Below are positions 35,932 through 43,874 of a stretch of DNA of 64,000 nt, one piece after another. Origin of the DNA: Planctomycetaceae bacterium (lineage in GTDB: Bacteria; Planctomycetota; Planctomycetia; Planctomycetales; Planctomycetaceae); contig JAWKTX010000004.1 of assembly GCA_041398825.1 (NCBI GenBank), forward strand, positions 310,001 to 374,000, given 5' to 3'. The notes beneath the pieces were generated by a model that saw only the letters and a program-made list of their open reading frames with translations, had not been told where the DNA came from and searched no databases. Each line of letters opens with the position of its first letter. Positions within the stretch are counted from its first letter, which is position 1. The position numbers and the translations under genes are program-made.

Positions 35932-36984
35932 ATGAAGTTTGTTTCATGTCTGACCGCGATGGTCATTTCGACATCCACCGTTCTCGCGCAGCACCACTAC
36001 GTTCTCTGGAATCACGCCTCCACAAATCGCATCTCTCAGTGTAATTCGACTTCGGCTCCAGCATGCCGGAGCAATCCGGCATGGACGACGGTGGCTTATG
36101 TTCCCGCCGCGAGTACTGTGCCCCATGCAACTGTGGCCAACGCCGCTGACGCAAAGCATTCCGACATCGTCGATACAGCGGTTTCCGCAGGGTCTTTCAA
36201 GACTCTGGTGGCGGCAGTCAAAGCTGCCGGGCTGGTGGAGACACTCAAGGGCAAAGGTCCGTTCACTGTCTTTGCACCAACTGACGATGCTTTCGCCAAA
36301 CTGCCCGCAGGGACGGTCGAAAACCTGCTGAAACCCGAAAATAAAGACCAGCTGATTTCGGTGCTGACCTACCATGTCGTACCAGGCAAGGTGATGGCTT
36401 CGGACGTTGTGAAGGTCAAATCTGCAAAGACTGTTCAGGGGCAGTCAGTGACCGTCGCTGTCGAAGGCGGCAAAGTGAAGATCGATGATGCGAACGTCGT
36501 GAAGATCGACATTGCCTGCAGTAACGGGGTCATTCACGTGATTGATTCGGTCATCCTTCCGAAGGCGGCATCTCCGGCAAAGCCCGACATCGTAGACACC
36601 GCGATCGGTGCCGGAACTTTTGAGACGCTTGTCGCGGCCGTTAAAGCCGCTGGCCTTGTCGAAACGCTCAAGGGTGAAGGTCCATTTACTGTCTTTGCTC
36701 CATCCGATGATGCCTTCGCGAAGTTGCCCAAGGGCACCGTTGAAAATCTGTTGAAGCCGGAGAACAAGGACCAGCTGGTGGCAGTTCTGACCTATCACGT
36801 CGTTCCCGGTAAACTGAAGGCCAGTGATGTCGTCGCAAAGTCTGAGCTCCCAACTGTGAATGGCAAGTCTGCCAAAATCACGACAGAGAATGGCGCTGCG
36901 ATTGCCGGTTCGAAGATCGTAGCAACGGATATTGAATGCAGTAACGGGATCGTACACGTCATCGACAGTGTGATGCTGCCGTAA
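35932..36984 (+). CDS. Exported protein with two tandem fasciclin (FAS1) domains
   Basis: Starts with a signal peptide (MKFVSCLTAMVISTSTVLAQ) after the ribosome binding site AGGAG. A short Asn/Ser/Ala-rich linker leads to two FAS1 domains at about residues 74-212 and 218-350. Both show the FAS1 pattern: DIVDTA, FKTLVAAVKAAGLVETLKG, GPFTVFAPTDDAFAKLP, GTVENLLKPENKDQL, LTYHVVPG and NGVIHVIDSV. FAS1 domains mediate adhesion to surfaces or polysaccharides outside the cell. The two copies are nearly identical in long stretches, so they arose by recent internal duplication. A good terminator follows at 37135. Confidence 0.95.
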   Translation: MKFVSCLTAMVISTSTVLAQHHYVLWNHASTNRISQCNSTSAPACRSNPAWTTVAYVPAASTVPHATVANAADAKHSDIVDTAVSAGSFKTLVAAVKAAGLVETLKGKGPFTVFAPTDDAFAKLPAGTVENLLKPENKDQLISVLTYHVVPGKVMASDVVKVKSAKTVQGQSVTVAVEGGKVKIDDANVVKIDIACSNGVIHVIDSVILPKAASPAKPDIVDTAIGAGTFETLVAAVKAAGLVETLKGEGPFTVFAPSDDAFAKLPKGTVENLLKPENKDQLVAVLTYHVVPGKLKASDVVAKSELPTVNGKSAKITTENGAAIAGSKIVATDIECSNGIVHVIDSVMLP

Positions 36985-37767
36985 GAAGAATGCTGCCGCA
37001 GGAATGGCCTGCACCCTCGTTGACGTTTTGATCAGATGACAAAGTTTCATGATCAACAAACCATCCAGGGGCGTTATGAAGGGCTGAACAGATCTGTGAT
37101 CGTTTGGTTCCGATCCACTTGAGTCCAGTCAGAAAGCCTGCGCGACGGCCGTCCGCAGGCTTTTTGTTTTTGCAGATCTCAGATGACTGATCCCTGCCCA
37201 TTTTGTCATTTCGGCGTCATCTGGTGGGGTATTCGAGAATCTCTCGCCAACGACCGACCGCAAATGTAGGTGTATTTATCCACTATTCAACGTGCGAACT
37301 TTGTGCAATCGTGGCATCCCGAATCTTGCCTGCTTCACGCAATCTGTGGTACTCAATCGGACGATGTTAAGGAACACGCTCCGTTAAGACACCCGCCTTG
37401 AATGAACTATGTAAGCCGCGATGCGGCTTCCAGCTGTCGCCGTCATCGTTCACCCCCCTCTGAACGGTGACGGCGATCTTCTTTTGACTCCGCCTCTGTG
37501 TCGATCCTGAGAACCGATCCATCCGGCAAACTGACCGTTGCTGACCCCTTCTGTGCAGTTGGCCTGGAATTCCGGCTCGTTTTGAGTTCCCCAACCGGTA
37601 ATCGCAGCTTGTTTGATGCGGATGGGGCCAAATGGTCGATCTTTTGTCTATCGCCGGGCCGCGTCTTGCATGTGAACAATCGTTTCTGCAAATTGACTTG
37701 GCCGCACTGAAGAAGGTGCCGCTGGTGAAGCGCTGTTCCGGGTGGGTGAACGACGAGGGGATTTCCG
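36985..37767. other. Gap with terminator but no supported gene
   Basis: Holds the fasciclin terminator at 37135-37171. The remaining 600 bp contain frames of up to 125 codons on both strands without domains or start signals. The promoter of the recombinase gene should lie at the right end. Confidence 0.45.
37135..37171 (+). terminator. Rho-independent terminator of the fasciclin gene
   Basis: AGCCTGCG (37135-37142) and CGCAGGCT (37154-37161) form a perfect 8-bp stem with an 11-nt loop, followed by TTTTTGTTTTT. Confidence 0.9.
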
Positions 37768-38724
37768 ATGACGCGACGAAAGCGACCGCCGGGCGATAGC
37801 CAATTCAGCCTGAGCACGCATCGAGATCCTGGAACATGGCTTCAGCCTTTTCTGAATTATCTTGAAGCTGAATGCGGTATGTCGCCCAACACGATCGCGG
37901 CTTACCATCGGGATCTGGACAAATTCTTCAGCTGGAATCGTGAGAACGCGAAGACTCCTATTCAGGAAATCGGGCTTCCCACCATGACCGCGTTTCTGGA
38001 GCATCTGCAAACCTTCGAACTTGCCGCCAGCAGCATTGCACGCAATCTGGTTTCGATACGAATGTTCTTTCGCTATCTGATGCTGGAGGGCGTAATCGCA
38101 GAAAGTACGGTTGACCTCGTCAGCTCTCCCAAGCTTTGGCAGCGGCTTCCGCGTGTTCTCAGCCCTGACATGGTTGACCAGCTGCTGGTTGCTCCACTGC
38201 CCCATGTCGACCGATACAGCCGCCGTGATCGAGCAATACTGGCGTTGATGTACGCCACGGGTTGTCGCGTATCAGAAGTCTGCAACCTGAAACTAAGAGA
38301 TTTAAATCTTGAAGAGCTGTATTGCCGATGCACGGGCAAAGGGAATAAACAACGACTGGTATCACTGACTCCCGTAGCTGTGTCTGCGATCCAGCTTTGG
38401 CTGGAACGTGAACGAGCGGACATGGTCCGCAATCGGGATGAAGACGGCGACTGGTTGTTTGTGACACGCAGCGGCCGTCGAATGAATCGCGAAACCGTGT
38501 GGGAGCTGATTCAACGCTACGCGCGACGGATTGGCGCAGGCGACGAGATCAGTCCGCACACGCTGCGACACAGCTTCGCAACTCACCTGCTTGCTGGCGG
38601 AGCTGACATTCGAGCACTGCAGGAAATGCTTGGACATGCCAGCATTCGGACGACTCAGATTTATACACACGTGGATCACAGTCGTCTGAAAGCGGTCCAT
38701 AAGACCTGTCATCCACGAGGATAA
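37768..38724 (+). CDS. xerD: Tyrosine recombinase, XerD-like
   Basis: A 318-residue Xer-type site-specific recombinase. The N-terminal SAM-like core-binding domain shows FLNYLEAECGMSPNTIAAYHRDLDKFF. The catalytic domain carries the Arg (ATGCRVSEVCNLKLRD), the Lys (GKGNKQRLV), the His-x-x-Arg (SPHTLRHSFATHLL), a second His (LGHASIRTTQIYTHV) and the nucleophile Tyr in the same block. The C-terminus VHKTCHPRG is close to the HPRG ending typical of XerD. XerCD recombinases resolve chromosome dimers at dif. There is no adjacent mobile element, so a housekeeping role is likely; XerC and XerD cannot be told apart with certainty. Confidence 0.88.
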   Translation: MTRRKRPPGDSQFSLSTHRDPGTWLQPFLNYLEAECGMSPNTIAAYHRDLDKFFSWNRENAKTPIQEIGLPTMTAFLEHLQTFELAASSIARNLVSIRMFFRYLMLEGVIAESTVDLVSSPKLWQRLPRVLSPDMVDQLLVAPLPHVDRYSRRDRAILALMYATGCRVSEVCNLKLRDLNLEELYCRCTGKGNKQRLVSLTPVAVSAIQLWLERERADMVRNRDEDGDWLFVTRSGRRMNRETVWELIQRYARRIGAGDEISPHTLRHSFATHLLAGGADIRALQEMLGHASIRTTQIYTHVDHSRLKAVHKTCHPRG

Positions 38725-38877
38725 TGCCTGCAACTCTCGACGAACCGCCGCCCAGCCGGATGACCCTCACCCTGAAAGTGTGAAGGCCATCAGCCACGCT
38801 ACTGTTCAGCGGTCGGTCGTATCCGTTTCTTTGTTCGAGCGACCCTGAAGTTCTACAGATCGACGCGGTCCGGGTTA

Positions 38878-38973
38878 GCTGTCCGTTGAAAACCCGGACA
38901 GGCACGCCGGACGGCTGTAAACCGTCGTGTTTTACAGTGTCCTGCTCGAGCCAGGCCTGTTCTCCAACAGGCT
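38878..38973 (-). repeat. Dispersed terminal-inverted-repeat element, copy C
   Basis: Read on the minus strand: CAGCCTGTTGGAGAACAGGC, TGGCTCGAGCAGGACAC, GTAAAACACGACGGTTTAC, AGCCGTCCGGCGTGCCTGTC, CGGGTTTTCAACGGACAGC. It is complete, with outer repeats CCTGTTG and CAACGGACAG and an inner ACGGTTTACAGCCGT palindrome. It lies between the convergent xerD and S9 peptidase genes. Confidence 0.8.
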
Positions 38974-38990
38974 GCCAGCGCGGCCCCGGA

Positions 38991-41027
38991 TCATCGCGGC
39001 CCCGGTGGAAGATTCTGAAGCAGATAGCGAGCGATCAGCATTCTCACATGGACTACCGTTCCTTCGCCTTCGCGAAGACCGTGATCTCGGTTGGGGTAGA
39101 CCATGTAGTCGAAGGGCTTGCCAAGTTCGATCAACCGATCGATCAGGCCCTCGATGATCTGGATGTGAGTATTTGTTTCGCCGGAACCTGTGATGATCAG
39201 CAACTTGCCTTTCAGACCGTCGGCAAAGTTGATCGGAGCCGATCGTTTGTAGCCATCGGGATTTGCTTCCGGCGTCCGCATGAAGATTTCCTGGAACCAT
39301 GCGTTGTAAAGGTGCGGTTGCGGCTTGGGGACAACCGCAATGCCGACGTTGTAATCGTCGGGCTTGCGAAACATCGCGTTCAGCGTGTTCGAACCACCAC
39401 CGCTCCAGCCCCAGATGCCGACTCGCGAGAGATCAACAAACGAACGCATGCGGCCCAGCTCTTTTAATCCGGCCGCCTGTTCTTCCGTCGACAGCGGCCC
39501 CAGACTTCCAAAAATGGACCGTCGCCACGCCGCGCCTTTGGGACACGGAGTGCCTCGATTATCGATCGATACCGTCAGGTAACCCAGGTCCGCGACGGCC
39601 CGCAGAAAATGACTTTGCCCAGCGCCCCAACTGTTCAGTACGGTTTGTGCATGAGGCTCACCATAGACGTAGATAAACACGGGGTATTTCTTTGTTTCGT
39701 CGAAGTCTTTGGGCTTGATCAGCCACGCATCCATGCTGATGCCATCGGCAATCTTCAGCTGCAAAAATTCCGTGGGATGATGCACGACCGACTTTGCCAG
39801 CTGGTGAAGCTGCTCATTGGCTTCCACAACCTTCACCGTGCGATGCCCTTTAACCTCAATCAGCTCCACCGTTGGAGGCGAATCGAAGGTTGATACGGTA
39901 TGGAACGCCCACTTCGCATCGGGCGAAAAATCGTAGTCATGGGTTCCCGGTTGATCGGCCGGAGTGATCCGATCCAGCGTGCCCGTGCCATCCAGCGGGA
40001 CGCGATACAGATACTTTTCTGTCCCGTTCTCAGGCGACGCGTAAAAGTAGTACCAGCCGCCCGCCTCATCCACTACAGCACGGTCGATGATGTCATAGTT
40101 GCCCGGCGTCAGCAGTGACAATTCTTCGCCTTCGCGAGAATACAGATAAGCGTGTCGCCAGCCATCTTTTTCGCTGATCACAATGAAGGCCTTGCCATCG
40201 CGCAGCCACATCAAGCCGGAATTCTTTCCCTGACTGGCCACCACCCACGCCGGATCGGTTTCGTGAAAGATCCGCTTCATCGTGCCATCGGTTGACGCCA
40301 GGAAGAATTCGCGGACATCACGAGAGCGGCTGAGTCGCTCAACAAATAATTCGCCGGAATCACCTTCCGCCCATTCGACCAGTCCCAGATAAAAGCCTTC
40401 GTCCGGTGATTCGATGGGCAGCCATCGCAGATCACCAGCCTCAACATTGATCAGTCCAACTTTCAGTGCCGGAATGTTTTCACCGATGCGAGCAAAACGT
40501 TGTTCTCGAACTCCAGGAAACGATGGATCGCCGGGAACCAGCATTGATCGCATTTTTACGTCGGTGTAATCCGTTTCGATCAGGGCCAGGAATTTTCCGT
40601 CGGGGCTCCAGCGGAGATTCTGAAACGACACGTCTCGATCTGCATCACGATGAGTCAGCTGAGTTACCTGGTTGCTTTCCACGTTTCTGACAAATACATC
40701 GCCGTCGCGGAATTCCAGCCTCTGCTGACCATCCGGCGAAACCATCGGCCGAGCTGGGGCAGCAGACTGTACTTGCGGTTGCGAATCGAATGGTTCACCG
40801 GTTTGCACGTCGTAATAGATCTGCCGAATGGAGTAACCGGTGCTGTCCGGCAACCACTGTGCAGAGAATGGCTTTGGCTGATACTCGCCACGTTCGTAAA
40901 CCGCCTTCAACTGATCCAGCGTTGTCCCGTCGACCCAGGGTTGAGGCAATTGCTGAGCGTGAAGACTTGCCATTCCGCAAAGCAGAAAAATCGCTGCACT
41001 GACCAACTGCTTCTTATTTTGATTCAT
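38991..41027 (-). CDS. Exported S9 family (DPP4-like) prolyl peptidase
   Basis: Begins with a signal peptide (MNQNKKQLVSAAIFLLCGMASLHAQ). An N-terminal seven-blade beta-propeller (repeats with WSPDGKFLALIE, YDFSPDAKWAF) leads to an alpha/beta hydrolase domain. Motifs: VFIYVYGEPHAQ (oxyanion), DNRGTPCPKGAAWRR, GIWGWSGGGSNTL with the nucleophile Ser, and the His in YPNRDHGLREG. The acid residue position, Asp in DPP4 (A-D-D-N-V-H), reads G-E-T-N-T-H here, so the catalytic acid would be Glu. It is probably a periplasmic peptidase cutting after proline or alanine. Repeat copy C lies immediately 3'. Confidence 0.88.
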   Translation of the reverse strand: MNQNKKQLVSAAIFLLCGMASLHAQQLPQPWVDGTTLDQLKAVYERGEYQPKPFSAQWLPDSTGYSIRQIYYDVQTGEPFDSQPQVQSAAPARPMVSPDGQQRLEFRDGDVFVRNVESNQVTQLTHRDADRDVSFQNLRWSPDGKFLALIETDYTDVKMRSMLVPGDPSFPGVREQRFARIGENIPALKVGLINVEAGDLRWLPIESPDEGFYLGLVEWAEGDSGELFVERLSRSRDVREFFLASTDGTMKRIFHETDPAWVVASQGKNSGLMWLRDGKAFIVISEKDGWRHAYLYSREGEELSLLTPGNYDIIDRAVVDEAGGWYYFYASPENGTEKYLYRVPLDGTGTLDRITPADQPGTHDYDFSPDAKWAFHTVSTFDSPPTVELIEVKGHRTVKVVEANEQLHQLAKSVVHHPTEFLQLKIADGISMDAWLIKPKDFDETKKYPVFIYVYGEPHAQTVLNSWGAGQSHFLRAVADLGYLTVSIDNRGTPCPKGAAWRRSIFGSLGPLSTEEQAAGLKELGRMRSFVDLSRVGIWGWSGGGSNTLNAMFRKPDDYNVGIAVVPKPQPHLYNAWFQEIFMRTPEANPDGYKRSAPINFADGLKGKLLIITGSGETNTHIQIIEGLIDRLIELGKPFDYMVYPNRDHGLREGEGTVVHVRMLIARYLLQNLPPGPR

Positions 41028-41116
41028 CGAATTGGAGACCTGTAAATTTCTATTTGTGAACAGTCGGATAAGTCAATGCCCCGTTTCACCCGTGGCCGAC
41101 AGGTCAGGCTGCCGTT

Positions 41117-43054
41117 TCAATTGGCTGCTGCCGGCGCGACTGTCCTTAACGCGTCGGCTTCAAACAAAATGCGTTCGACATCCTGCCTGCGAAGAGCTTC
41201 AATCAATTTGCGTTGCTGCTGTCGATCCAGTTCTTCAGTCACTTCTTCTTCGTGCACACCCAGCGGGACGTTTTCCAGGGACCAGTCGTCGCTGCGTTGC
41301 GTTGCAAACGGAATGTCGGTCATCCGTTCGGCCTGCAGATTGCCCAGCGGGCTGCGGCCCCAGGCGTAGCGGTAGTGCACGGGACGAGCGACCATTGGAC
41401 TGCTCAGCACCAGCACTTTCTTATCCGTTTGCAACTGACCTCGATCGTTCTTGCCAGTCACCAGGTGTTCAGCCGTGGCCGGGTGAAACTTTCGATCTTC
41501 TCCCGCGACGGCAAACCCCAGAATCGGGCCGCCGTCATCCACTGCGCCGGCCGGTTCGTCCAGTTGCAATTCGATGTGGTCGTCTTTGACAGTCATGCCC
41601 ACAACAATCGGCGGCTTCCAGCGAATAGCTCGGTCGAAGCCATACTGAGTCGCAAGAGCCCAGCGAGCGATGCGTTCGCCGGCAGGAATTTTCAGTTGCG
41701 GATGATACCAACGACGACGCAAATCATACGTGCTGGTGAAGCCGATGTTTTTGTCGCCGGCTTGATAGAGATCCAGAAAGGTTTGATACTGCGCTTCCCG
41801 AATGAACGGGCCGGGATTGGCCATCATTTCGCAGTAATTGTCCAGCGTCTGCACGGTGCCTTCGGTACACAACGACAGAATACCAAAAGGGAGGTTGGGA
41901 TCGTCAAAGGCCGCTCGCCACGAGGCAATCATCTGCGGAAACACATGGCGATACATGATGGTGCCCTGGGTTCCGTTGAAGCAATTGTTGTAGCCCTGAT
42001 GAAAGATGGCGCCTTTGATCTGCAGACCTTCCAGCGGACCAATCATGCTGGCGTAGCAATTGCCGGGGCGGTTTTGATCCATCGGTGGGCCGGGACGCAG
42101 GTCGGCGGGTTCGGTTTCGTTGGCCGGCATTTCACGGCCTTCTTTTTTGAAGCGTTCCACCTTTTGTCGATAGCTGGCAATGCGCTGATCGAGATCTGCC
42201 TGAGCATCCCAGGCAGCCACTTTTTCATCCCATTCCTTCAGCAGCGTTTTCACCTGCGGTGAATCGATTGTCCGAAGCACGCTGTCCGGCGTCCATGTTT
42301 CGACTGTGGTGCCGCCACGTGAAGCGTCGATCACACCAATCGGAACCTGGGAAGCCATGTGAATTCGCCGAGCAAACACATACCCGATGGCCGATAATTC
42401 TCGAACGATTTCCGGCGAACAAACATCCCAGTCGCCTTTACGATAATGCTGCCCAAACCAGCCGCTCCATTCGTGCAGTCGAGCAAACCCCGGCTTCTTA
42501 TCGGGGCCGTTCATCGCGGGAACCGTGAGGATTCGGATGTTGGGGAAGTTGGCAGAAATGATTTCCAGTTCGCCGTTTTCGATGCGATCCAGCGGGAATT
42601 CCATGTTGCTCTGCCCACCCAGAACCCACACATCACCGATCAGAATATTGCCCAAAGTCAGCGTGGTCTGGCCGCCTTTGATCGTCATCGTCTGCGGTGT
42701 GGAATTGACCGCCATTGCGGGCAGAGTCACCTTCCACGATCGGTCCTCAGCCGCGGTTGTCGTTTGTTCGTTGCCGCCGATGGACACGGTCACGTTTTCG
42801 CTCGCGTCCGCCCATCCCCAAACCGAAATCGGCTTGTCGCGCTGCAGTACCATGTTCGACTGAAACACATTGCTGACGCACAAGCCGTTACCAATTGCCT
42901 GTACCTCTACTACGTCTTCGCGCGGCATTCGCCGGTTCTGAGCGATGGAAGCATTCGGGAAGATGAGGATCAGCAGTACGACCATTGATGGCCACCGCGA
43001 GCGAAGTGAGATAGCGTTGACCAATGAAACGGGGGTGCGATCCGATGTGTTCAT
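41117..43054 (-). CDS. Exported sialate O-acetylesterase-like SGNH hydrolase
   Basis: Start at ATG 43054 (MNTSDRTPVS), with a signal-like hydrophobic segment MVVLLILIFPNASIAQ from about residue 23. The SASA-type carbohydrate esterase layout is present: an N-terminal beta-sandwich (SNMVLQRDKPISVWGWADASE), block I with the catalytic Ser in VWVLGGQSNMEFPLD, IGVIDASRGGTTVETWTP, and the C-terminal block AIFHQGYNNCFNG (usually HQGESN/D). A lid-like insert lies between these blocks. A C-terminal domain follows. The family removes acetyl groups from sialic or uronic acids of host or algal glycans. The in-frame start at 43162 is less likely. Confidence 0.85.
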   Translation of the reverse strand: MNTSDRTPVSLVNAISLRSRWPSMVVLLILIFPNASIAQNRRMPREDVVEVQAIGNGLCVSNVFQSNMVLQRDKPISVWGWADASENVTVSIGGNEQTTTAAEDRSWKVTLPAMAVNSTPQTMTIKGGQTTLTLGNILIGDVWVLGGQSNMEFPLDRIENGELEIISANFPNIRILTVPAMNGPDKKPGFARLHEWSGWFGQHYRKGDWDVCSPEIVRELSAIGYVFARRIHMASQVPIGVIDASRGGTTVETWTPDSVLRTIDSPQVKTLLKEWDEKVAAWDAQADLDQRIASYRQKVERFKKEGREMPANETEPADLRPGPPMDQNRPGNCYASMIGPLEGLQIKGAIFHQGYNNCFNGTQGTIMYRHVFPQMIASWRAAFDDPNLPFGILSLCTEGTVQTLDNYCEMMANPGPFIREAQYQTFLDLYQAGDKNIGFTSTYDLRRRWYHPQLKIPAGERIARWALATQYGFDRAIRWKPPIVVGMTVKDDHIELQLDEPAGAVDDGGPILGFAVAGEDRKFHPATAEHLVTGKNDRGQLQTDKKVLVLSSPMVARPVHYRYAWGRSPLGNLQAERMTDIPFATQRSDDWSLENVPLGVHEEEVTEELDRQQQRKLIEALRRQDVERILFEADALRTVAPAAAN

Positions 43055-43314
43055 TATTCCGAAATTCTGTTGTTCGCCTGGCGAAGTTGACCTGATCAGA
43101 TTTTCCACTGCTGCATGTTGCGGCCAGCAATCCAACCATCCTCTGAGGATCCGTTGGTGCATGAACAGTAGGTTTCCCGAGCGATGGGTTTTCGTTGATC
43201 AGGGCGATGTACGCAACTAACGACGATACGATCAGCGCACGAGACTGTCGAAACATTCGTACGGTAAAAGATTTCCGGGCCATGTTTGGCCAAATTTCAC
43301 GGAATCACCTTGTA

Positions 43315-43346
43315 TGTTACATTTTGTAGCACTACATTGTGTAACA
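43315..43346 (+). promoter_or_regulatory. BlaI-type operator upstream of the blaI/blaR1-like pair
   Basis: TGTTACATTTTGTAG and CTACATTGTGTAACA are nearly palindromic halves, each with the TACA...TGTA core typical of BlaI/MecI operators. It ends 28 bp before the repressor start at 43374, as expected for autorepression. Confidence 0.75.
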
Positions 43347-43373
43347 CTAAACCGTCCAGGGGAGAAAGGCGTC

Positions 43374-43823
43374 ATGACAAAGAAGGCAAGTCAGAAACAG
43401 GCGGCGCTAAGTCCGCTTGAGAATGCGGTTATGGGTGTCGTCTGGGAGGGACAGCCTATGACCGCGGAGGCTGTTCGCGAGCGAATGGAAGCTTCTCACA
43501 AGCTCAAGGATTCGACGGTTCGCACGCTACTGCGTCGACTGGAGGCGAAGGGCTACGTGGAACACGATGTAGACGGCCGAACTTTTATCTATCGCGCGGC
43601 GGTTGCACAGACAAATGTCGCTGCCTCTGCGGTTCGTTCGATTGTGGATAAGTTTTGCGCAGGTTCCGTTGAAAATCTGCTGGTCGGACTTGTCGACGAC
43701 AAACAGATCTCCCCGGAACGACTACAGGAACTGGCGAATCAAATTGCTGCCGCTGAGGCGGCTCAGAAGCAGAACATTAGAAAAACTGGCAAGTCACAGA
43801 TGAAAAAAAAGGCGCATAGTTAA
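43374..43823 (+). CDS. BlaI/MecI/CopY-family transcriptional repressor
   Basis: Winged-helix repressor: LSPLENAVMGVVWEGQPMTAEAVRERM, then KDSTVRTLLRRLEAKGYVEHDVDGRTFIYRAA, then a C-terminal dimerisation helix region ending in a Lys-rich tail. It starts at ATG 43374 behind GGGGAGAAAGG; the frame upstream to 43314 runs through the operator. A BlaR1-like M56 membrane peptidase follows after about 50 bp, the standard pairing in which the peptidase cleaves the repressor in response to a signal. No beta-lactamase gene is in the neighbourhood, so regulation of something else is likely. Confidence 0.92.
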   Translation: MTKKASQKQAALSPLENAVMGVVWEGQPMTAEAVRERMEASHKLKDSTVRTLLRRLEAKGYVEHDVDGRTFIYRAAVAQTNVAASAVRSIVDKFCAGSVENLLVGLVDDKQISPERLQELANQIAAAEAAQKQNIRKTGKSQMKKKAHS

Positions 43824-43874
43824 GCACACCTGCGATGGTGGCTCTTTCGTTCAATCCAGAATTCGGAGCATGTC

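Noticed and set aside
37768..38724. XerD-like recombinase as the integrase of a mobile element
   Set aside because: No attachment-site repeats, tRNA or cargo genes flank it, and its C-terminus matches housekeeping XerD.
38886..39467. 193-codon plus-strand frame
   Set aside because: Runs through repeat copy C and antisense to the S9 peptidase gene.
41213..42262. 349-codon plus-strand frame
   Set aside because: Antisense shadow of the sialate O-acetylesterase-like gene; no independent domain.
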